Shown in pieces: positions 42,701 through 54,700 of a stretch of 64,000 nucleotides of DNA (the first letter of the stretch is position 1; each line of letters starts with the position of its first letter). The notes beneath the pieces are model-generated. The model made no database searches and was not told where the DNA came from. It saw only the letters and a program-made list of their open reading frames with translations. Where the stretch lies: positions 254,201,956 through 254,265,955 of the forward strand of contig NC_081824.1 in assembly GCF_030867095.1 (NCBI RefSeq). Direction: 5' to 3'. The stretch is from Alligator mississippiensis (taxonomy: Eukaryota; Chordata; Crocodylia; Alligatoridae). The position numbers were made by a program, and so were the translations under genes.

Positions 42701-45700
42701 AGCTGTCTTCCTCACTGGAGAGTTATGCAATCTCCCTGTTCCAGAGAGATCAGGAAAGGTTTCATGGGTATGTCTCCAAGGTAAGCCATGGAAGCAGCTT
42801 CTAACTGAGTCCCAAGTGGTTGCGCCAGAGACATTTTTAAGAGCGGGTGGTTTCAGGGCCCGTGGTGATTTTGGAAGAACAGCGCCTGAAGAAATCAGCA
42901 ATTTTTGGAAGGGAGCTAGGGAAAGAAAGGAAAGGAGGGCTCAAATTGTGAAAGCTATGGAAGTCTGATGTGTTTCTTCACCATTCTCATGCTGACTTCA
43001 GAGGGTCTCCCAGGGGATACTGCATACTTATCAGCAAAGCATGGCTGTACTCTGGGAGCCATGACCAGAAGCCATTGCATTTAGCATGATGGGGACAAGT
43101 AGCAGTGGCACTGCTTCTGGGGACAAGTAGCAGGAGCAGTAGCTCCAGAAGGCCAGGCTCCGGTTTTGAGTAGTGCACGCTGCCCTGCTTATTTTTTGGC
43201 ATGCGCTTTTTTGACCCCAGGATCTCCACAGGGTCACAAACCCCACCCCGTGCTGCACAGTAGCAGTGCGGGGAATACTTGCATCTGTGGTGTGTGGCTC
43301 TGCAGATGGGTTTGTGGTGCCACAGACTGCTTGTCTGGACATCCAGTGGAGTGCAATGCTGGTGCTGGTGCTTACAGAGGGATGTAACCACAGCACACCA
43401 CTGACATGTGTTGAGGCCATGCATTGGACCAGGTTCACAGATTTCATAGACATTAGGGCTGGAAGGGACCTCGGAAGATCATTGAGTCCAGCCCCCTGAG
43501 TGATCATGGGACACCAGATCAAAGGCTTTTTTTTAAATCAAAATATATAACGTCAATCTCTTCTCCCTTGTTCAGGTGATAGGTCACCTGGTCATAGAAG
43601 GAGATGAGATTGGTCAGGCAAGACCTACCCACAACAAACCCGTGCTGGCTGTCCCTCAGGATGTTGCCATCAGCCAGTTTGTCAAGAATGGTCTCTTTGA
43701 TAATTTTTTCCAAGATCTTCCCTGGGATAGAAGTCAGGTTGATGGGCCTCTAGTTTCCCGGATCTACTTTCCTCCCTTTCTTGAAGATAGGCACCACATA
43801 GGTGTAGTGCCCGAAGATTGGAAGAAGACCAGAGTGCCATGAGTTCTGGAAGATCCGTGCCAAGGGCTGAGCTATGATGCAAGCCAGCTCCTTGAGTCCC
43901 CTGGGGTGTAAAATGTCTGGGCCAGCTGACTTGAAGGTGTCCAGCCTCTCAAGGTGTTCCTTCACATGGTCTACATTGATGAAGGGTAACAATTCCCCCT
44001 CACCCTGGCCATCCCATACCGTACTGAGCAGGGCCATCCCTTGGGGCTGGTGAAAAACCACATTGAGTTAAGTATGGGCAATGTAATTCTCTAGTGAAAA
44101 CAAGCTTTGACCAGTATAAACCAAATTCAGAGACAACCTAAGCAAATAAAACCCAATTCAGTGGAATTGTATCCATCTTCAGTATTGGCCAACTAAACCA
44201 TTACAGGAAGAATTAAGCATCCAGAAACTAAAATTTGGATCAAATTCTGAGTGATGAACACATCTGAAAGCCCCGTTCCTGGTCAACTGGCTCATATATA
44301 GCAGGCTTACCAGGACAGTTTCAGTTTGTCTTGGCTTTTCGTTGCTTTGTGTTCACTAGGAACAAAAAGAGGTACAAACAAGCATTCTATTTTATTTTCT
44401 TTGCTTGAGTGTGCAAATGAGGAAAATCAAACTGAACAAACTGATCACACTCCAGTAAGGAAGATCAAACTGAACAAATTAGCAAGGATCAAAGTTTGTG
44501 GAACTGAATGCTGTTTGAAGAGGAAAGAAAAATCAAATGGAAGTGGATACACTGGGCAAGTCTACACGAGACGCTAACTGCGCAGTCGCCTAATAGTAGC
44601 ATGCTGTGCAAAACCCATGCTAAAAGTTACTGCCCAGTAATATTAGGCTCCAGCACAGTAAGCATCACTAAAAACCTGTGCTCCGTTGCTACTGCACAGT
44701 AGTGCAAGTTACTGCACATTGATTTAGTACTTGGTTAGCCACGTACTAAACTTAATGCTCAGTAACTACAGCTCATTAATGAACACGTAGACACACTCAC
44801 TCAAGGATATTTTTTGATCAGACTGACGGCAGTGTTTCATGTAAGATCCAGCAGAATGCTAACATACAGAAACAATATCCTTTACCACAGAATGATGCCT
44901 GTTAAGCTAGAATTTGGCAGATGCAACCCTGCATGCATTTTTAAGGTTTATTTTTGTCTTTTATATAGATTATGTATGAGCCTGAAGATGTCACCAAAGC
45001 GTGCCAGATGTTGAAAACATGGTCGTTTTAGTCAGGTGTCTTCAAAATGCCCTGTTTGATTAACTCAAAACCAGACTTGAAAACTGTTCTCTGGCAAAGT
45101 GAGGGCACCAGAAATAAATCCTAGCTAGCTGTCCTAATTTCTGAGAAAGTTAGGAAGGAAAAAAGACAATCAAATTAGTAATGGAAAGAGAGAAATTCTG
45201 TGGGATGAGTGTTATGCTTAAAGCTACAAATTATCCCAGTACTACTTGCAATCGTTTTCCATTTTCTTTCTGAAAACATTTGTATGCATTTAACTTGCAA
45301 CTGGCTTTTGTCAACATTTTTATGACTATAACAAGTTTTATATAGAATAAAGTACTTGTGATAACAAAGATTCACACAGCTACTTGCTAATGCATGGGTT
45401 TACATCAGAAGGATTTGCATAACTTTCTTTAAAATGACTTAGATAGTTCTGATCATCTAATTCCTTTTATTTTTAGCATGTCAGTCATCCACTATGGAGT
45501 AGAAATGATACCCCATGATGAGTGACCAGCTACACTGAGCAGATAGTGAATAGTTGAGAAAAATAGTCATGATACAACAACTCATTAGCACAAGGGTTAA
45601 AAATCATTATTTCTTATTTTGAATAATGAACAAATTAGCAAGGATCAAAGTTTTTGGAAAACCTGCAAGCAGAAAAAGAGCTACATTTGCTACAGCTTGT

Positions 45701-48700
45701 TATAATTACCTCACCCAGCTTTAGTTATAACCTTAATTATGGAGAGAAAATGCTGTCTCTCCATAATTAATAAAGTAATAATTATTATGAAACAGCCACC
45801 TGGATTCCTATGAAAACTGTATCAGACAGATGGTCCAATTCTATAAATAATTATAAACTGAATCATTTCATAGTCAAGCAAGTAGATGAGAAAAACATGA
45901 ACATATGCCTCCTCCATGGAGAAAAATCAAAGCAGGACAATAAACTAATTTCCTCTCCCTGGACAAAGATGTAGAAAGAGAGGAGAGTCCCTTAACCTTT
46001 CTGAGATCTCTGGAAAAACTCTGACAGCCTTTTCTCATATTTAATTTCCTACCCACAGAATATCACTGTTTCATTGTCATGCGTTACAAGAGACACTTTG
46101 ATCTAAAAAAGATGACGTTTCAACCAGTGCTATATAGTAGCTGCCCTTAAAAAATTTAAAATATAAAAAATGGACTATATCATGTATTTACTATTCCACA
46201 TAACATAAAAATCATAATATGAGAACGCAGTAGCTCCAGGCAGTGACATTCAAAATAAAATGTCATTATTCCCCTAAATGAAAATTTCTCAACCCCCCAA
46301 AATATATCATCTGGAAATTTTCTTTAAAAATCATAAGATTTTGCATACAATTTAGGCATGGGTAGATCTAAGATTTTGAAAAGGGAGGTGCTGATGGTGT
46401 GGCACTTCATCACAAATAACATTTTTCAATAGTCAAACAGAAACTAGAAGCTTTACTAAAATGTCAGAGGTCTAGCACTACATTATTCAGTTTAAAATCA
46501 AAGCAAAAAAATGTAACTTTACTGGAAGGTATGCTAATTTGCTAGATTATATATAAAGTTTAAAAAATACAAAAAAACTAGGCAAAAAACCTCAAAATAC
46601 TTAAAAGAGATTGCTTCATTAGTCCTGCAGTCACTATGGTTAAATCTTACTCAGGTTTGTAAAATAAAATCCAGCCTTCTTGACAGTACCTTCAATATTT
46701 CACTGTCAGTCATTTCTATACCTGAGTTAATATTACCGCATGTGAATTAAGGTTTTAAACTAGATTAAAAAAAAACCCGTTGGCAGTTGTGGAATAGAAG
46801 AAAGACAGTACCAGGAGTGGCTAACAAATAGCTAAAGCACACAAGAAAAGATAATTTGAACAGTGGAACATCAAGACCATTAAAAAGGAGGGAGGGTCAT
46901 TAACACCTGTGGAGTGGAGAGAGATTAGTAGGAATGAGGCAGATTATAATGAGCCACTAAGTCAATTGACTCCGTCAGTGTTGCCTGAATAGAAATGCCA
47001 CTGTCACCCCAGGCAGTTGCTTTGAAAGTTTGGGTGGAGCAGGAATCAAAATGGGGTATAGCTGCACCACAGCACCCACCCTGGATCTGCCCCTGGGCTC
47101 AGTCTTTACTGAAGACAGTTTTCCCCAACCAAATGGTCTTTCAGTAAAAATGTCCTGTCCAGCTCCTGTTGGGAGTGGGACAGCTGATGAAGGTGAATGG
47201 TCTTCACTGAGAGTGGAGCTGGGGCTGTAACGATGCTGAACTATACAGCTTGATTTGGGTGATGCCTGTCTGCCTTGGCCAGAGCCTCCCCAAAAAACAG
47301 TTTCCCTGGAAGATCTCTCTTCAGGTAGCTTCCCTCACCAGGTTTTCCTTACCTCCAGTTTTATACTCCAACACTGCCTCTCCATTCCCTTTGGATGTGG
47401 TCACAGAGCAGCGGTAGGTGCCAGCATCAGAAAGCTGCACATCTCTGAGCATCAGGGATGCATTCCCACTAATCACCTGCTCTGCAAAGACTGCCGTACG
47501 GCCCTGGAAAGTCTCGTCCTGGCTGTGCAGCTGGTCCTTGCCATCTCGGTACTCGTGGACCAGCCCAGCAACACCATCCTTTACCCACTGAATTACAACA
47601 TTGCTGAGTTTGATGTCAGGCTCAAATGTGCAGCCCAAGATGCTGTTCTCTCCAATGTTCCCAGCAGAGGTCAAAGCAGTGACGCTGATGGAGTGTCTAC
47701 CTGCAACAAGAAGCACAGATCCAGTGGCAGAGCCAGGAGAACATCGGGGTGCAAAGAACAGTAGCGGCAAGCCAGGACTCTGGAAGCACTCATGGGCCTC
47801 TGCTGAGTGAGACCAATGAATCCAGAGGCAGGAGTACCTCTTAATTTTGTTTAAAAAAAATAACAACTTGTACAAAACACCTGTGGGGTGCCTATGTGAC
47901 ATCCCCCTCTATTCTTAATAGCAGTGTCTAGCAAAAGAACAAGGTAAGAACTTTTATCAGCATCACAAAACCCCACAATCTTTCTTTGCCCAGTTACTTT
48001 TGAGGGGAGGGTTAGATTTTTTCTTACTTTCTCTTTTCAAACAGCTGATATATATAGGGTTCGAATTATACTCTGACTCTTGGAGGGGTCTGCAGCAGTG
48101 CCAGCCAGAGGCAGGAAGGAGCTGCTGCCTCCACCTGAGCTGCTTAGAAAAGCGTGGGGTGGACTGGGGGCTCTCGTCTCTTATGCCAATTGCCTGTCAA
48201 GATTGACGGGGGCTGGGGGGCAGGCGGGGACAGAGTGCCGCCACCTAGTGCACTGTGGTGCACTGTGGTGCTACTGATCCGCCTCCAGCCCCGTGCCCCA
48301 GAGTGAGTCACTAACTAGAGTCCTGTGCCTTCTAAGACAAAACTCCTCTCTTTCCTTTGGCTCACCTACAAGCCCCCAAACCACACTGCCTATAGCCCAA
48401 GGATGAAACAAGAAGAGAAGTGAGGAGACTGGATTTAAGCGACAGGAATGATGTTGCCCAGGAACTAAGAAGGCAGGTTCAGAAGGCAAGAGAGCAGGAG
48501 TCTGGTCTCAAACAATTAAGCACTTCTGTCTTCTTCGTCATACTGCCACCCAGACGGAGCCCCTGGTTCCGGGCTCCACGCAGACGGAGCCCCTGGCTCT
48601 CAGTTGCGGGGGCTGCCTGTCCCTTTTTCAGGCTCTGGGGCCTGGGAGCATGGTGACCTCCCCTTGTGGGGTCTGCTCCCTTTTGGGGTCTCTGGCGCGC

Positions 48701-51700
48701 CAGCTGGAGGAGCTCCAGGCCACAGTCCAGAGACTGCGTGCCATCAGGGACTGCGAGCAGGAGATAGACTCCTACTGCCAGGCCCTTCTTCCCCGGGAGG
48801 CGGAGGGTAGATCACAGTCTCCCTCCACGCCAAAGGAGGACTCCGGGACCTCCCGCTCTGTCCAGCCAGGGGCATGGACCACGATGGTCAAGGGCCCTAA
48901 GGCCCGCCGCACCAAGGCCCCTGCCCCGCCAGAGCTGAGCAACAGGTACGCACCTCTTGCTGCCCCAGCAGAGCCTGCTGAGTTGCCGGCCCCCACGGGC
49001 AACATGGACCCAACTGCAGCTCCCGCCCCTGCTCTCCCCAAGACAAAACGTAAGGTGTTTGTTGTGGGAGACTCCCTCCTGAGGCGGACTGAGGGGCCAA
49101 TCTGCCACCCCGACCCCTTAGCCCGGGAAGTCTGCTGCTTCCCAGAGGCCCGCATCCGGGACGTTGCGGAGAGGATCCCCAAGCGCCTCAAACCCACAGA
49201 CCACTATCCCATGCTCCTTATTCATGTGGACACCAATGACACGGCTCGGAGCGCTCTCAGCTGGGTCATGAGGTGCTACAGGGATTTGGGAGCGGGGCTA
49301 AAGGGTCTGGGGGCACAGGTGGTGTTCTCGTCGATCCTCCCAGTCTCAGGCTATGGGTGAGGAGGGAGAGGAGGATCCATGTGGTCAACCAAAGACTGCG
49401 GCGCTGGTGTCGTCGGGAAGGCTTTGGCTTTCATGACCACAGCCTGCTCTTTGGCGAGAGAGGCAGTGAGCTGCTGGGAAGAGATGGCCTCCACCTCTCT
49501 CCCCTAGGGAGGAGGCTCTTCTCAGCCAGACTGGCTGACCTGCTCCACCGGGCTTTAAACTACGCCTGCTGGGGGACAGGGAGACTACCGCCACTGCTGG
49601 CCTGCTGAGCAATCCTTGCAAAGCCAGCAGTTCAAGGCACTTAAGGGAGCCCACCCCTGCCCCAGCCCTGGTAAAATCTGTGGGCAAGGAAGGAGCTCCC
49701 CAGGGGACACTTGCCTGCCTGTACACTAATGCCAGGAGCTTGGGGAATAAGCAGGAGGAGCTCATCCTCCAGCTCAATGCAAATAATTATGATGTCATAG
49801 GGATCACGGAGACCTGGTGGGACTCCACCCATGACTGGACCACGGGGATAGATGGCTATACCCTGTACAGGAGGGATCGTGTAGAGAAAAGGGGTGGGGG
49901 TGTAGCTTTGTATGTCAAGGAAAGCTATACGTCCCTGCAAGCCGACATTGGCGACCAGGGTGGACGGCTGGAGACCCTCTGGGTTAAAATCCGTGGGGAA
50001 CACGGCACAGGGGACACAATGGTGGGAGTCTACTACAGACCTCCCACCCAAAGTCCTGAGCTTGACCAGAAGTTTGCCCGGGAACTGGCTGAGGCCGCAT
50101 GCTCCAGGACTATGGTTGTCATGGGTGACTTCAATTACCCAGACATCTCATGGGAGGATCGCTCAGCAAAATCTGAGCAGTCGCAAAGCTTCCTCTCGTG
50201 CGTGGATGACCTCTACCTGACTCAAGAAGTCTATGGGCCAACGAGAGGCAAAGCGCTGCTCGACCTGGTGCTGGCTACTGGGGAGGACCTAGTCGGCGAC
50301 CTAGTGATCGATGGGAAGCTGGGTGACAGCGACCACGAGCTGATCACCTTCACCATCCGCCGAAAAGCTGGCAAGTCGGTCAGCAACACGCAAGTCCTTG
50401 ACTTCAGGAAAGCCGACTTTGACAAGCTCAGGAGGCTTGTCAGTGAGGCCCTAAGGGACTGTGACCACAGGGAGAGGGGAGTTCAAGAAGAGTGGTTGCT
50501 CCTCAAGGGAGCGATCCTCAATGCACAAACTAAGTCTATTCCATCTTGAAGGAAAGGCAGCAAGAGGGCACAGCAGCCCCCCTGGCTCTCCAGGGACCTA
50601 GCAGACCTCCTGAGGCTAAAAAGAAAGGCCTACAAAGGATGGAGGATGGGAGTCACCTCCAAGGAGGATTATTCTGCATTGGCCCGGTCCTGTAGGGAGC
50701 AGACCAGGAAAGCCAAGGCTGCAACTGAACTCCAACTAGCTTTGAGCATCAAGGACAATAAAAAGTCCTTTTTCAGATATGTGGGGAGCCGGAGGAAAAG
50801 CAGGGGCAACATTGGACCCCTGCTGAACCAGATGGGGCAACTGACAACTGACGCCCAGGAAAAAGCCAACCTATTAAATAGGTACTTTGCGTCAGTCTTT
50901 CATCAGCCCCATGGGACGCCCATGCCTGCTACAGGGCCGGTAAGTCCGGGTGAGGGTGATCCCCTGCCCTCCATTGATGCTGACTTCGTGAAGGAACATC
51001 TTGAGAAGCTGGATACCTTCAAGTCAGCTGGCCCTGACAATCTTCACCCCAGGGTACTCAAGGAGCTGGCGAGCATCATAGCCCAGCCTCTAGCGCGGAT
51101 CTTTGAAAACTCTTGGCGCTCTGGTGTAGTGCCCAAAGACTGGAAGAAGACCAATGTGGTGCCTATCTTCAAGAAAGGGAGGAAAGTGGATCTGGCTAAC
51201 TATAGGCCTATTAGCCTGACTTCTATCCCGGGGAAGATCTTAGAAAAGTTTATTAAAGAGGCCATCCTGAATGGACTGGCCGACGCCAACATCTTAAGGG
51301 ATAGCCAGCACGGGTTTGTTGCGGGTAGGTCTTGCTTGACCAATCTCATTTCCTTCTACGACCAGGTGATCTATCACCTGGACAAGGGAGAAGAGATTGA
51401 TGTCATATATCTTGACTTCAAAAAAGCCTTCGATCTGGTTTCCCATGATCACCTCTTGGAGAAACTGGCCAATTGTCGCCTTGGGTCCTCCACGATCCAC
51501 TGGCTGGAAAATTGGCTCCGGGGTCGGACCCAGAGGGTAGTAATTGATGGAAGTCACTCATCGTGGTGTCCTGTGACCAGTGGGGTCCCCCAGGGCTCTG
51601 TCCTTGGACCCACACTGTTCAACATCTTCATTAATGATGTGGACACTGGAGTCAGAAGCGGACTGGCCAAGTTCGCCAATGACACCAAACTTTGGGGCAA

Positions 51701-54700
51701 AGCATCCACACCAGAAGACAGGCGGGTGATCCAGGCTGACCTGGACAGGCTCAGCAAGTGGGCGGACGAGAATCTGATGGTGTTCAACGCCGATAAATGC
51801 AAGGTTCTCCACCTTGGGAAGAAAAACCTGCAGCATCCTTATAGGCTCGGCAGTGCTATGTTGGCTAGCACTATGGAAGAAAGAGACTTGGGGGTCATCA
51901 TTGACCACAAGATGAACATGAGCCTGCAGTGCGATGCTGCGGCTAGTAAAGCGACCAAAACGCTGGCTTGCATCCATAGATGCTTCTCAAGCAAATCCCG
52001 GGACGTCATTCTCGCCTTGTTCTCGGCCTTGGTGAGGCCGCAGCTGGAGTACTGCGTCCAGTTTTGGGCTCCACAATTCAAAAAGGATGTGGAGAAGCTT
52101 GAGAGAGTCCAGAGAAGAGCCACGTGCATGATCAGAGGTCAGGGAAGCAGACCCTATGATGACAGGCTGAGAGCCCTGGGGCTCTTTAGCCTGGAAAAGC
52201 GCAGGCTCCGGGGTGATCTGATGGCCACCTACAAGTTTATCAGGGGTGACCACCAGTATCTGGGGGAACGTTTGTTCACCAGAGCGCCCCAAGGGATGAC
52301 GACTAGGTCGAATGTTCATAAACTACTACAAGACCGTTTCAGGCTGGACATAAGGAAGAATTTCTTTACTGTCCGAGCCCCTAAGGTCTGGAACAGCCTG
52401 CCACCGGAGGTGGTTCAAGCGCCTACATTGAACACCTTCAAGAGCAAACTGGATGCTTATCTTGCTGGGATCCTATGACCCCAGCTGACTTCCTGCCCTT
52501 TGGGCAGGGGGCTGGACTCGATGATCTTCCGAGGTCCCTTCCAGCCCTAATGTCTATGAAATCTATGAAATCATTGTCAGTCTTACATTAGCTTCTGTTA
52601 GAAACCACAAATGACTCCAGGAGCTGTCCACAGACTCCCAGAGGATGGGAATATATTTGAGACAGAAAAAAAAGGATAGTGGGAGGGAACAGACAGGCTG
52701 GAATAAGTACGAAGAGAATGGGGAGCAGTGTAGCTCGGGGTGGAGCAATCGCACTCCTGCTGTGAAGCCACTGGGTGGGACAGACTAAATGATTTCAGCC
52801 CCTGTGTTCAGTGGTAGGTAAGATGAGTGAACATCTCCCATCATGAATGACTTTGTGCAACCCTGATAGTATTTGGGCCATGCAGTCCAAGAAATTTGCC
52901 AAAGGACTGATTCCAAATGAAGGGGTGAAGGACTGGCTTGACAGAGTCTCTGTGTCTGCATGTGTGAGAGAAGCACCCAACATCGCACAGAAGCAGATGG
53001 AAAAGGCAGGAAAGATGCAAAGAGTCAGAGACATCCTCACAGCATAACTCAGAAAAGTCAAGGGAAAGATATTTTTTAAGTAAAGTGCTGCCTGGCAAGA
53101 GGCATGAACCCAAAAACAAAGGAACTGTCTTGGATTCCTGCTGTAGTCAGAAAAACCAGGCTTTACATACATCCTCATTAGTAAGCTGGGTTTAATTTTT
53201 TTTAATTGAACAAATTATCAGCTCCTTTTCCTTAACAGAAACAAACCATAACAACCTCCCCCCCCCCCCCAAAAAAAGAAAAATCCTAAGTGCTTTTGTT
53301 AAAAGTAGCAAGAATTGAAAAAGGAAAGAGGTAGAAGGAAATCTAGAAAAATGATATGAAGTGGAAAACAGTCTGAGAAACAATATGGTGGCATATGTGG
53401 CTGTGGAAAGGGGAAAAAGTAGACAGCAGACTTGAAATGGGAGAATAATAAAAACACATCAACAAAGGCAATTTTAGCAGTGTTTACACAGTGAAATGCC
53501 TATATGCCAAATGATAAACAACAATAAAAAATGGAAGCAAAGGTGCTCTTGGAACAGGGGAGAATCAGAAACTTGCTTCAGGTTGCAGCTCTCACTGGTT
53601 ATCCAACACAACTGGTTCATGCTATTCCTCCGCCTCTTCCTTATTTGTTGCACAGAACTGGACTTGTGAATCAGACTGGCAGTCAGATGCAGACAAGGAT
53701 CATGTTCTGTATCTGACTGCAGCAAATACCTTGTCCATGGCTTAGGCTCCAGTTGCCTGGGGGACAATGTCCCACACTGGTAGGCTGTAGCCTGGCATCA
53801 GCAATAAATGCTTTTGTCCTCTCCCATCTGGACTACATTGAGACAGTGTATCTGGCAAGCAGCATCAGCCCCCAGAAAACCCTGCCACATGCAGAATATG
53901 GCAGCGTGTCTCTCCTGCCACGCCGGCCACTGCGAGTTGGTCAAACCTGTGCTGTGCATTCACCAGTAGCTGCCCATAGAGCTTCAAATCAAGTTCAAAG
54001 TCTCAGCAACAGTGTGAACCTACAACACCTGAAAACTTACCCAAAGAACTAAAGAAAGGAGAAAGAGTGACCCACACGAGGGATACCTATTGTGTCTCTA
54101 AATGCAGTCCTAGAAGGCAGGGAGATAATGTAGCAATAACAGCGGCACAGACCCTGCACAGTACAGACAAATGGACCCTCTTTGCCCTGCTTCATTCTGA
54201 CCCTACTTCCAACTTCCCTGTGGCCCAGGGCAGTAGTTCTCATGCCCTGCTTCCCCCAGACCTCACCTGCTGTTCCATAGCCCGCTGCCAGCCCGCTTCC
54301 TCTATTCCTCCCTCCCTCCTACCCCCAGGTACAACCTAACAGCCCTCTCCCTGCCCCTGGCTGCTCTAGGCATGCTAGATGCAGCACAGGAAGCTGCAGA
54401 ACTGTAGGCACAAGGCTGCACCTGGACAATTGTCTCCACCTTTCAACAGACCCTCATCAGCACTGACCACCAACAGCACCAACAAGGCCACCATCAGCAC
54501 GGCACTAAAGCAGCTCTGCTGCTGGTCATGGCAAAGCCTGTGTGCAGAGAGAAGCTCAGTGCCAGGAATGTTTTGTAGAAGGGAAGGAAGTGGAAGTCAG
54601 CTGCCCTCATGGCCCACCTGCCATGCCATCAACCCACAATCCAGCTGAGAACTGCTGGTCTGGGGGGAAAGTGCAGGGGACCACAACCCAGAGACCATCA

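Larger units (their letters stand above)
48543..52565 (+). mobile_element. 5'-truncated CR1 LINE (copy 2)
   Basis: Closely similar to copy 1 at 27364-31842 but in the opposite direction, and starting inside ORF1 at the phrase CCACCCAGACGGAGCCCC. It ends in the same TCTATGAAA-type tail. It lies in the VTCN1-like intron between the leader exon and the IgV exon, antisense to the gene. 5' truncation is the usual result of incomplete reverse transcription. Confidence 0.93.
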
